A stretch of 64,000 nucleotides of DNA, taken from assembly GCF_963676685.1 (NCBI RefSeq), contig NC_092354.1, forward strand, positions 13,522,746 to 13,586,745. Reading direction: 5' to 3'. Shown piece after piece: positions 45,142 through 57,300 of the stretch. The stretch comes from Mytilus edulis. Its lineage: Eukaryota > Mollusca > Bivalvia > Mytilida > Mytilidae. Each line of letters opens with the position of its first letter. Within the stretch, counting starts at the first letter, position 1. The position numbers were made by a program, and so were the translations under genes. A model generated the notes under the pieces. That model saw only the letters and a list, made by a program, of their open reading frames with translations. It did not search any database and had not been told where the DNA came from.

Positions 45142-45348
45142 TGGATCTAATTCTTTTGTTTCACTATTTTCTATATTGAAAAATGGAACCGGATGTTTCA
45201 TTTCTTCATTAACTGCCATGGCCTCTTGTTTATTATCGTATGCATGGTTAGTTTCTCCGTTTCCCCAGCTACGGCGATATCCGATGTCATCCGGATCCAT
45301 ATCATCAGACATTCGATATTTCATCATTCTCGTCTGTCTTCGTGTGCA
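45142..45348 (-). CDS. mucin exon: cytoplasmic tail
   Basis: Begins CTRRQTRMMKYRMSDDMDPD (a basic stop-transfer followed by acidic residues), includes GYRRSWGNGE and NHAYDNKQEA, and ends SETKELDP at a strong GTAAGTAC donor. Tyr-containing motifs (GYRRSW, HAYDN) could be phosphorylation or sorting sites, by inference only. If the donor were not used, the frame would end after VSTYLHI. Confidence 0.85.
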
Positions 45349-48300
45349 CTGTAATATAATCAAATGTTTATAATGACAGTTTCTGCTGTATTAACCGTTA
45401 ACATACGTCAAAAAGCCGTAGATAGAACACAGTCTTCTCAAATGATATCGTTATCATAAATACTTAAATGAAAATAATAGGGATATGTGAGTTCTGGGAT
45501 GGTTGTTGTTTCAATGTATAGGTTGAAAAGATCGTATTACGATACGACATTTTTCTATGTATTTACCTGGTTCTTTTAACAAAAGGACTAAGTTTTAAAA
45601 ATTTCAAAAAAAAAATATTCCACCATCCTTTTTGTTTTGACACCTATCATGATTATAACTTGACATATGGTGTATTGACGATGTTTTCTGTCAGTTTCAT
45701 TAGAATTGAAATAACTAATATTGTGTTTTTAGCTTAAAATACAGTACATATAAGTATCTCCTTACAAATGTGAAGGTAGTTTAGCAGTAAAATATTTAAG
45801 AGTGGTATCAGGTTTTACAAATTTAATTCCATTCATTAGATTCTACTCACCAGAATGGCTATCATTGTCAGAAGGAAAATTAATACCAGTGCTCCACATA
45901 CAATAACAGCAATACCCCATGGTGGTAATGGGAGTTCTGACTTGTCTGTTGCCTTCTCTGTTGAAGCTGGGATTGGTTGTGTTGTCGACGGTGCCGGTGT
46001 TGATGGTTGAATGGCAACTAAAAAGAAAGTCAAAATGGTTAATAAAATTGAATTTATAAAAATAATTAATTGATAAAAGGAATCTAGTGTAACCGATTCT
46101 AGTTTTTGTTTTATTCTTTTTTGAGAGTTTGGCATATTGTATTGACATCTATTTATGTATACTGTTCTCTTTTATGTTTTTGGTTTTGTTTTTGTTTTGT
46201 TTTGTTGATTTGATGTCTCTTTGATGCAGTAATACAATTACTGAACACATACTTGTCATTTATAGTTATACAATTAGGATTCATTAGAATGAAGTAAGAA
46301 AAATATTCTCATGTATCATCTGCCAATCTAAATGAAAACCATCAGAACAAAATAGCTCATAAACTGACGAAAAATTTAAGGTTAAAATGAAGAAAATATC
46401 AGTTTCAGTCTAAAATAACTTAGAATTATCGACTATAATTACTTACTTGAATGTGTTATTGCTGCCTTGTCTATAACCAAGTCTCCGAAACTACCACTGT
46501 TTACTTTACTTATCATGTGATTGTTCAATTCAGTCATGTTCATAGCTCCACTTCCGGTATAATTCAGCTTAAAAGTTGCGATAATACTTCCTTGGCTAAA
46601 AACAAATTTACATATTATTTCTTTTGAAGTCATATTCAAATTTATAAAAAATAGTTACCATTTTAAGCTAATATGGCAATGTACATTTGTTGTTGGACAT
46701 TTTTTTTTTGTCATTCTTTTTTCGAAATATTTAGAACATTTTTTTCTGTGTTTTGTTTGTTTTGTCGTTAGCTTTGCAGGGGCTTAGGCAGCAACCATTT
46801 GATTTTCTGGGGGGGGCTATGGTTATTTTTTCTGGACAAATTTTTTTTTTCGCCTATGGCGAAAAACAATCTATTTTTTTCGCGACAAGTCGAAAACAAT
46901 TTTTTTCTTACAATTTTAGCATTACATATAGTGGCAGCTGAGGATGAAACAAACAATTTTTTTTTCTCAGAATCAAAAACAAATTATTTTTTTCTCCAAA
47001 AACTGGAAACAAACTTTTTTTTCCAAAAAAAACCATAGCCCCCCCCCCCCCCCCCCCCAGAAAATCAAATGGTTGCTGCCTTAGCTACCTGGAGGCACGA
47101 CATCACGTGCATCCACGTCGTTTTCAAAAAAAAAAAAAAAAAAAAAAAAAAAAACAGAAGAGAGAGATGATCCGAGTTGGTCAATCGGAATCAGACAGCG
47201 TGATGCATGTATTATCATGATTATGATATTTGTTTAACGTTTGGAGACTGTTAGTGTTGGTGTCTTTTACGTCTATCCTGGATATTAGTTTGACAACCTA
47301 GATACAAGTGTTGATGGAGCTGTTCATGCAGAAACAGATCGTAGCTCCGCAGTTGCGTGCACATTGATTCGCCATGCAAAAAAGAAATGGCAAAATAATT
47401 CTTTTTTATAAGGTTGCACATTAATGTCGTTATCCTTTAGACAATCGTTAATTCAGCAATTATATAATTATGAAAATAAAACAAGGTATCTGGCATGAAT
47501 ACGCGTTCGTTGCTGATTATAATGTTAGGATAACAAATTTTCACTATTCAAAATCTGGTATCAATAATGATCTAGAAGTAGTTTCCGCTAGCTAACATAT
47601 TTAGTTTGTACACATGGATTTTAATATACTGGTAATGCATAATTATATATATAACATTTAGTATGGGGATCTTCATTTCTATTTTTTGTAAGTTGTACGC
47701 CATGTTATAAGTTGTGTTTTATAACCCCATGCATCTCTATTCTTTAATCTTTAAAAAATAAACATACACAAAATATGTATTAACAAGAGTGCACACGCTG
47801 AAATGTATCGCCTTCTATACTAATCATTGATATTATGTTGATAGTCATAAGTATAAAGCTTAGTTTTATTACAACTGTCTCATAAACTTAACATTAACCA
47901 AGATAACTAAACAAAGACCAATGAACCTTGAAAATGAGGTCAAGGTCAGATGAACCATGCCAGGTAGACATGTACAGCTAACAATGCTTCTATACAACAT
48001 ATATAGTTGACCCATTACTTATAGTTTAAGAAAAATAGACCAAAACACAAAAACTTAACACTGTGTAATGAACCGTGAAAATGAGGTCACCGTCAAATAA
48101 AACCTGCGCGACTGACATAAAGATCATAAAATATTTCCATACACCAAATATAGTTGACCTATGGCATACAGTATTAGATAAAAAGACCAAAACTCAAAAC
48201 TTAACTTTGACCACTGAACCATGAAAATGAGGTCAAGGTCAGATGACATCTGCCCGCTAGACATGAACACCTTATCATCATTCCATACAACAAATATAGT

Positions 48301-51300
48301 AGACCTATTGCATATAGTATGAGAAAAACAGACCAAAACACAAAAATTTAACTATAACCACTGAACCATGAAAATGAGGTCAAGGTCAGATTACACCTGC
48401 CAGTTGGACATGTACACCTTACAGTCCTTCCATACACCGAATATACTAGCCCTGTTGCTTATAGTATCTGAGATATGGACTTGACCACCAAAACATAACC
48501 TTGATCACTGATCCATGAAATGAGGTCGAGGTCAAGTGAAAACTGTCTGACAGACATGAGGACCTTGCAAGGTACGCACATACCAAATATAGTTATCCTA
48601 TTACTTAAAATAAGAGAGAATTCAACATTACAAAAAATTTGAACTTTTTTTTCAAGTGATCACTGAACCATGAAAATGAGGTCAAGGACATTGGACATGT
48701 GACTGACGGAAACTTCATAACATGAAGCATCTATATACAAAGTATGAAGCATCCAGGTCTTCCACCTTCTGAAATATAAAGCTTTTAAGAAGTGAGCTAA
48801 CACCGCCGCCGCCGCCGCCGCCGCCGGATCACTATCCCCATGTCGAGCTTTCTGTAACAAAAGTTGCAGGCTCGACAAAAATACCGTAAAAATGAAAAGT
48901 ATTATGTGTCGAATATGAAAATACATAATTTTCAATGCAATATTATTTTTACTAGCAAATACATACATGACATTTCATTCTTACCTTCTGCTATATATTA
49001 AAAGTCTAACAAGTAAATAAAAATTGGTTGAGTTATCTCTCTTTTGTTACTGTGATTATGTATTTTGGTGTTGTTCTTTTTAAAATTAACACTGATTATT
49101 ATAACCCTTAACAACAAATGGCTTACGTTAGATTTCTTCTAGTGTTTGTCAAATATTCGGGCAAGTATACAAGCTAAATATATGAAAAATAATTCCATGT
49201 CGAAAAAAATATTTTGTGAGGTTTATTTTTCTAACTTCAGTTACTCACATCGATAACATTATGTACTAGAAGCCAGTAACTTTTGCTTTGAAAATGAAAT
49301 TTTAATGCTATTGTAAATGCAGTGTATGTCATAATAGTTGGAAATACTACTTACACATAATTTTAGATATTGAAATTGAGAATGAAAATGGGGAATATGT
49401 CAAAAAGACAACAAACCCACCAAAGAGCAGAAAACAGCCTAACATATTGCATTTATATAGAATCCACTTACGTAAATGTTATTAATCCTACACTGTAGAA
49501 TCTAGATCCAGATGCACCAGAACCATAAACCTCTTTCAACTGTAAAATAGAAACATGCAACCTTAGTTAATAATCATGGTTAAATATGTCATTGATTATA
49601 AAACATATGTATTTAGATTTCGGAAGCATTCTTGGAATTAACGTTAACAAATCTGTTAATGTATGATAATAGAGATTAGATGCACATTCCTTAAAAGAAA
49701 ACATTACAAGTGTTTAAAGTAGATACATTTTATCATTTCGTGCATTAGTGACAACTCTCAACGTTCTATAATGTTCTACATTTTAAAATATTTGACTGCA
49801 TACAGGTTTAATTTAAAGTAATATAAAAGATGCTATTTTATGAAACTTTTGATAACTTTGACCTGACCTAATTCTGTAATAGATTACTTTCACAACACTT
49901 ATATCAGACATATACTTTACTCACCATGTTGCGCAATTTTTTCTCCAAGGCATTATATTCTGGTGAATTTTTGTTTGCAAGAGCAGCACTCCAGCTTTCT
50001 CCGCCTGTTATTCTCAACGAACCATCAATCTGGTATGTAATAACCGGTAGTGGCTGTGTTGTTGGTACTGGCGTTGTCGTTGTTGTCGGTGTTGTTGATG
50101 CCTCAGGTGTTGTTGATGGTTCAGGTGTCGTTGATACTACAGCTCTTGTAGTTGTTTCTGTTGAAGTTGATTGAGTTGTTGACGCTTCTGTTGTTGTTGT
50201 CGTAGGAACTTCTGAAGACGTCAAAGTAACAGTTGTAGATGGGGCAATGCTAGATGTTACAGCCTCTGATGACGAAACAGCCGGTGAATATGTAGAACTA
50301 CTAACCATCTGTACAACAGAAGACGTTGATTCAACAAGAACAGGAGTAGATGTTTGCATTGGGGCCTCTGTTGACGCGACAACATCTGATGACGATGACT
50401 GAATATGGCTCTCCGTGGAGGAAGCGACAACTGTTTGAGATGATGGTTTAACTGCTTCAGACGTTGTGAAAGGTGCTGATGAAGTTGGTTGAACAGGTGC
50501 CGCTGATGATGTCAACACTGTTGACGATGATGATTGAATTGTGGCCTGCGTTGATGCAACATGTGCCGATGACGAGGATTGAACTTCAATCTGTGTTGAT
50601 ACCACGGGTACTAAGGATGACGTCTCAACTTGAGTTGATGCGACAGGTACTGAAGTTGACGGCTGAACTATAATTTCAGTTGAAGTTACGGGGGTTGACG
50701 ATGACGACTGCATTGGGGCCTGTGTTGATACGACTGGTGAAGCAGACGAGGGTTCAACTGAGACTTGTGATGACATCACATGCTCGGTCGACGACGGTTG
50801 AACCAACTCTCCAGTTGATGTGACGGGTTCTACAGATGATGACTGAACATGATCTTTAGTTGACATAACAGGAGTTGACGACGACTCTATGGGTGCTTCT
50901 GTTGATGTGAGAAATGCTGCAGAAGATGGCTGAACTATAATTTGAGAAGATGTAACATGTAGTGCAGACGACGACTGTTGAACTGGTACCCCAGTTGATG
51001 TGACGAGTGTTGGTGATGATGACTGAATGTGGAGCCCAGTTGACATAACAAGTACTGATGATGATTGCTGAACTGATACCTCTGATGATTTGACGGCTAA
51101 TGTAGATGACGGTTGAATAGGGGTTTGGGTAGACATCAAATGTAGTGACGAAGATGATTCAACTGCTTTCTCAGTTGATGCGACAGGAGCCGCTGATGAT
51201 GAATGAGCCAGGGCTGGTGTCGACATAGTATAAACGGATGATGATTGAGTTGGTACTTCGGTTGACATTGTTGGTGTTGCAGACGATTGTTGCACTGGGA

Positions 51301-54300
51301 TTTTGGTTGAAATTTCCGGTGTTGCAGACGATTGTTGCACTGGGGTTTCGGTTGTCATCACAGGTCCTGCAGACGATAATGATGGAGTAGTAGCCATTGA
51401 TGACATTAAAAGACCTGACGAGGAAGCCTGCATTTGAGAATCTGATGAATCAGATGTTGGTTGAACCTGAGCCTCTGATGATGTTAATGATTGAGTTGAT
51501 GATGGATGAACCAGAACTCCAGTTGATGAAACTGGTGGTACAGATGATGGTTGAAATGGTTCCCCAGTTGACATTACAGGTACTACTGAAGTTTGCGATT
51601 CTAATCCAATTGATGTTTCTACACCAGAACTTGTTGCCTGCACAAGGCTTTCTGTGAATGTATCTGTTCTTGAAGTTTGTTGTACTGGGGCTTCAGAGGA
51701 TGATAACTGTACATGAACTTCGGTAGTGCTTGATTGAACATGAGCCACAGTTGTTGACATGTGCATTGTAACTTCCGTTGATGAAGGCTGTACGGGAACC
51801 TGCGTTGGCGTTTGTTGTTCTGAAACTTCTGAAGACATTGGCTGTACTGGAGCTTGGGAAGACGATGGTTGTATCGGTACCTCCGTTGTTGACTGTTCAT
51901 ATGATCCAGTTGACATCGACTGAGTATGAGCTTCCGTAGATGATGGTTGCACGTGTACTATAGAAGTCGTTGTTTGAACGTGCGTGTCAGAAGGCGATGG
52001 TTGTACATGAACTTCAGTGGATGACTGAATAGAAGGTTCAGTAGATGTCAGATGCACGGTGGCAATACTTGATGTTTCCTGCACAGGTGTTTCAGAAGCA
52101 GATGGATGAATAAAAGCGTCAGATGAGGTAAACTGAACATGGTCTGCAGATGAAGTTGGCTGAACAGAAGCTTCAGATGACATTGGCTGAACATGATCTG
52201 ACGATGACATTGGCTGAACCGGAGCTGACGATGTCAATGGCTGAACGGGAGCTGATGAAGACATTGGCTGAACCGGTGCTGACAATGACATTGACTGAAC
52301 CTGTTCTGACGATGACATTGGCTGAACTGCAGCTGACGATGACATTGGCTGGACCGGTGCTGACGATGACATTGGCTGAACCGAAATTGACGATGACATT
52401 GGCTGAACCGCAGCTGACGATGACATTGGCTGAACCTGAGCTGATGATGACATTGTTTGAACAGGAGCTGACGATGACATTGGCTGAACTGCAGCTGATG
52501 ATGACATTGGCTGAACCGAAATTGACGATGACATTGGCTGAACCGGAGCTGATGATGACATTGGCTGAACCGAAATTGACGATGACATTGGCTGAACCGG
52601 AGCTGATGATGACATTGGCTGAACAGGAGCTGACGATGACATTGGCTGAACCGCAGCATCAGATGACGTCCGTTGTACTGGAGCTTCAGATGACATTGGC
52701 TGAACCGGAGCTGAAGATGACATTGGCTGAACCGGAGCTGAAGATGACATTGGCTCAACCACAGCTGACGATGGCATTGGCTCAACCGCAGCTGATGATG
52801 ACATTGGCTGAACTGGAGCTTCAGATGACATTGGCTGAACCAGAGCTGACGATGACATTGGCTGAACTGCAGCCTCAGATGACGTCAGCTGTACTGGAAC
52901 TTCTGATGACATTGGTTGAACCGGAGCTGACGATGAAATTGGCTGAACCGCAGCTGACGATGACATTGGCTGAACTGGAGCTGACGATGACATTGGCTGA
53001 ACCCCAGCCTCAGATGACGTCAGCTGTACTGGAGCTTCAGATGACATTGGCTGAACCGGAGCTTCAGATGACATTGGCTGAACCGGAGCTGACGATGCCA
53101 TTGGCTGAACCGGAGCTGACGATGAAATCGGCTGAACTGGAGCTGACGATGACATTGGCTGAACTGGAGCTGACGATGACATTGGCTGAATTGGAGCTGA
53201 TGATGACATTGGCTGAATTAGAGCTGACGATGAAATTGGCTGAACCGCAGCTGACGATGACATTGGCTGAACTGGAGCTGACGATGACATTGGCTGAACC
53301 CCAGCCTCAGATGACGTCAGCTGTACTGGAGCTTCAGATGACATTGGCTGAACCGGAACTGACGATGCCATTGGCTGAACCGGAGCTGAAGATGACATTG
53401 GCTGAACCGGAGCTGCAGATGACGTCAGCTGAACCGGAGCTGACGATGACATTGGCTGAACCGGAGCTGACGATGACAGTGGCTGAACCGGAGCTGACGA
53501 TGACATTGGCTTAACCGGTGCTGACGATGACATTGGCTGTACTGGACTCGAAGTGGATAGTTCAGGAACGTGGAGGGACGAAGATGCTGAAATAAAAAAT
53601 AAGATGATATAAATCAATTTTTTTACAATGACAATGTACTGTGTGATTGCAAAGCTAGCTGAAAATATTCTAACATAAAAAAAAAAGGCAAAAACAATTT
53701 TGAACTTATTAACCAACATCCAAACATTACGTGATTTATATTGATTCTTCTGAACCAGGGTCGTTATTTAAATTTTTTTCGGTACTTCTTTTTATCTAAA
53801 AGATCTCCTTCGTTAGTGCGCCTTGTTTCAGTTTTTAATTTGTCCATGTTGTTTTACATGTATGTATGTACTGTAGTTTGTCTGTTTGTCGTTTGTTTTC
53901 CATTTTTTGTCACAGCATTTTTCTATAGTCTTAATTCTTTTTAATTTTTTTTATTTCTTGTTTTATCAATCTGTAGTATATCTCCATTATTCTCTATTCT
54001 GAAAACACCATTCAAACACTCCTTTATTGCTGATATCAAAATGTTTAAAGGGGTTTCATTTGAAAAATGTTTAACTAAAATTTTAATGAATTATAGAATA
54101 AATGATGAATCATGATTGACTTTATGTGTTAATGCCATTTTCAGTGAGTACTGTTGGCCATACATATCATGGTGGTCATTCTGAAAATGACGACGAAAGA
54201 AAAAAGATTCATTTAAAAATCTGTCGTATTAATTATGGTATACAGCTATTGAAAACTAGGATAATTTCCAACCTGAAGTTTTTTTGTTTTTTTTAAACGA

Positions 54301-57300
54301 TGGTTTTTTTTTGTGCAGCATGAAACATAACAGTTGACAATTTTTTTAGACTACAAAGGCATGCAATTATAAAATGCAAAGAAGCAAAATAATAATGGCA
54401 AATAAAATAGTTTTACATCTCAACCTGTTGTCTGACTTTTTGCAGATCCAACTCGAACTGCTTTTAATTATACTTAAAGTTCATGTCACATACATTTGTA
54501 AGTGTTGCCTTATCTAATTTTTTCAATACTTTGCGTTTAAAAATACCATTGAAAAGTCATTAACATGATTACATATCAGTGCACGTGCTTGCATCTTTAT
54601 TTCAAAGGGCTTTTTTCACATAGTACATTTATCGTAGGAACATTATATATAGTCTACGGTTTCGTTTTACCAGCAAATTACTACTATAAATGTTTTTATC
54701 TTATTAATTTTATCATAGTTATGATCAAGAAAAAGTGTAATTTAAATTTCTAATAGTAGGATATGTTTACAGATCATAGCTGAGTCTAAAAGTCGTGCAT
54801 GTAAGATTATATAAGGTATTATAAGGTTTTACCTTAATAAGACAACAGATCGAGTTGAATAAGAGCCTTGTGGAAATTTAAGTTCGTCCCTAAATGTATT
54901 TGCAATGAATAATAATTAAATTAAATTTTCGAATACATTTCATTGTTCATTTAAAACCTATGTTATGAACAGAATCTAAAAGAAATTTGTTCATGGTGCT
55001 ACAGTAAAATTAGTAATTTTTTGGAATAGTTGAAATGATACCAGAGTTTCGAACATTTTTTTAAAAATTATTTCCACAAGGCTCTTTGAGTTAAAAGGAG
55101 AACTCTAAAAACTTACAGTCAGTTAGTGCTAGAGGTAAAGAAATGATCGGAGAAGATACAACATCTAGCGTAGAGGTGGAAAGAATAGGTGGCGTTGTGA
55201 GTAAAGGCAGAGAAAGTGGTTGTGATTCTGAAACGGAAGTGACGTCGGGTTTTACATCCAATGGCAACACAGATACTGAAAATTCCGGCAGTGAAATAGT
55301 TTCTGCATATGATGAAGTGACATACTCATATTCGACAGACGAATTATCCCTTGATACTGATGACGTTATTTCAGATTTATCAGATAAAATATAAGCTGAA
55401 GAAGGCATTGCGCTTTTACCGATATCACTTTCTGTCTGTTGTGATATACTCGATGACAACGTTGGTGTTATTTGCAAAGCTTTCTTAGAAATACTTGTTC
55501 TGGTCTCATAATATATGCTGGTTTCAGATGATGCTGCCACAAAGGATTCTAGTATCGGAGGATTTTGAGATGTCATCAAACTACCAGAATCCATCACTCT
55601 TGAAACGCTTCCTGTTAAATACGAATTATTGTCATTCATTAATGTACTTGTTTTAGAAAGAGATGAAACAGAGCTGGCCTCTACTGCTGTTACAGCTGGA
55701 TGTATAGTATCCGATAAATGGCTTTCCATAGAGGAAGAATACACAGGGAATGTAGTTGACCTTTGGGGTGGTTGCTCGGAACTTTGGAGTGATTGTTCGG
55801 AAATTTTAGTGGATTGTTCTATTATTGCGGTTCGGAGATAATCCAATACAGTTGAAGAAGGTGTCGATTCTAGTTTCAACAACGAAGCTGTTGATGGTAA
55901 TGTTTTTTTTGTTTTAAAAACGGATGACAATTCCTCCAATATAGTAGAAGAAGAAATGTATAATTTCGACTCTCCGTATGAAACCAGTGAACTTTTTGTT
56001 TGTGTTGTTATCGCCAATGACTCGGAGGGACTTATACTACTTAAATCGTCAACTGGTTCAAATACTACAGATGCTGTATCCATTACAAATGTGCTTGGTG
56101 GCAGTAACATGGATGTGGTTGATGGTTTATTCGAAACTGTACCCGGTGTTGGTAGTGTTTGTGTCAAAACCATAGAATTCAAGATATCGTTTGGAGCAGA
56201 CCTTTCGGCTTTTTCTGATTGTGATTGGGTTGTCTGTGATGGCGATTTCTCTGTTGTAGAAAGCAAAATAGGTTTATCCGATTGCGTAGGAATGCCTGTT
56301 GATAATGGCGGAGATATGGGTGTAGCTTCTATTAATGATGAAACATGTGAGGATAGAGCATGACTCGAAACTGTGCGAAGTGAGTTCATATTCAAATTTC
56401 CACTACCTTGATTATTAGGTGATGAATATTCAGTTGGCAAATCAAAAATTGATGTAAATAAAGATAGCGTAGCACCAATAGAAGATGGGTGATCTTCCCA
56501 TGAGATCGATTTGGTTGCAATATCATTTTGATTGGATAATATAGACGTTGAAGGAAATGGAGTAACTACGAATGTTCCATCAATAGGTGAGAGTGATGAA
56601 GAACGAGTTTGTTCTACCCCTGTGTAATTCGACGTCGACGAAAGTGAAGGAACTAAGGGAAGATCAGAGGAGGATTTAGACGACTCATGCAGTTTATATA
56701 ATGATGTTGCTGTAGGTTTTACACTTTCGTCAGTTGTATGTTCTACGTCAAGACTAGAGGTCACATGCATTTTAGTTACTTTATCAACTGACGTCACTTG
56801 TTCAGCATGCATATATGATGAGTACATTTCAGAAGATTTTACTTCATGCTGAGTGCTAGTTAGTTTAGGAATAATAGGCATACCTGGTAAAGCTGACGCA
56901 GACACTATACGATCAGTTAACTGCAATGATGCTGATGCAGCCAGTATACTGTCGGTTAATTGCAATGATGGTTGCATTGAATCGCTAATTGATACCGTAG
57001 AACTGGCCGTGCTTTCCTCTACATTCGTGCCAGCTGATGTTATCATGTTTTTATAAGAAGAGTTTAAAATTTGTCCTGCCTCAGTAACTGATAGTTTTGC
57101 AGACTTTGTGTTGTCAATTAATTTCATCTTTGCCACTGATATTGCTACAGTCGTCCCTAATGAAGATGCAATGGACATTGATTGAGCTGCTAAATAAGTC
57201 TCTGATTCTGTTGGTGTTGAAGATTGTGGCAATGAAGTGTCTGATATTGTTGAATATGCTTTAGATTCTTTAACTAATGTGACGGAAGGCTCTGTTATTG

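Noticed and set aside
46753..47038. Phe-rich open frames
   Set aside because: They read through the T-run blocks of the inverted-repeat element.
48660..48968. Poly-Ala-containing 102-codon frame
   Set aside because: Translation across the (CGG)n tract of the CGG-tipped element; its other copy is not open in the same way.
52234..52785. A 183-codon minus-strand open frame (SQCHRQL-like repeats)
   Set aside because: An alternative frame of the same minisatellite, not joined to any other exon.
52150..53514. A 454-codon plus-strand open frame of LAEPELTMT-like repeats
   Set aside because: It is the antisense reading of the in-frame 27-bp mucin minisatellite. The sense strand has SEA, stalk and transmembrane exons in frame on either side; the antisense frame has no such context.
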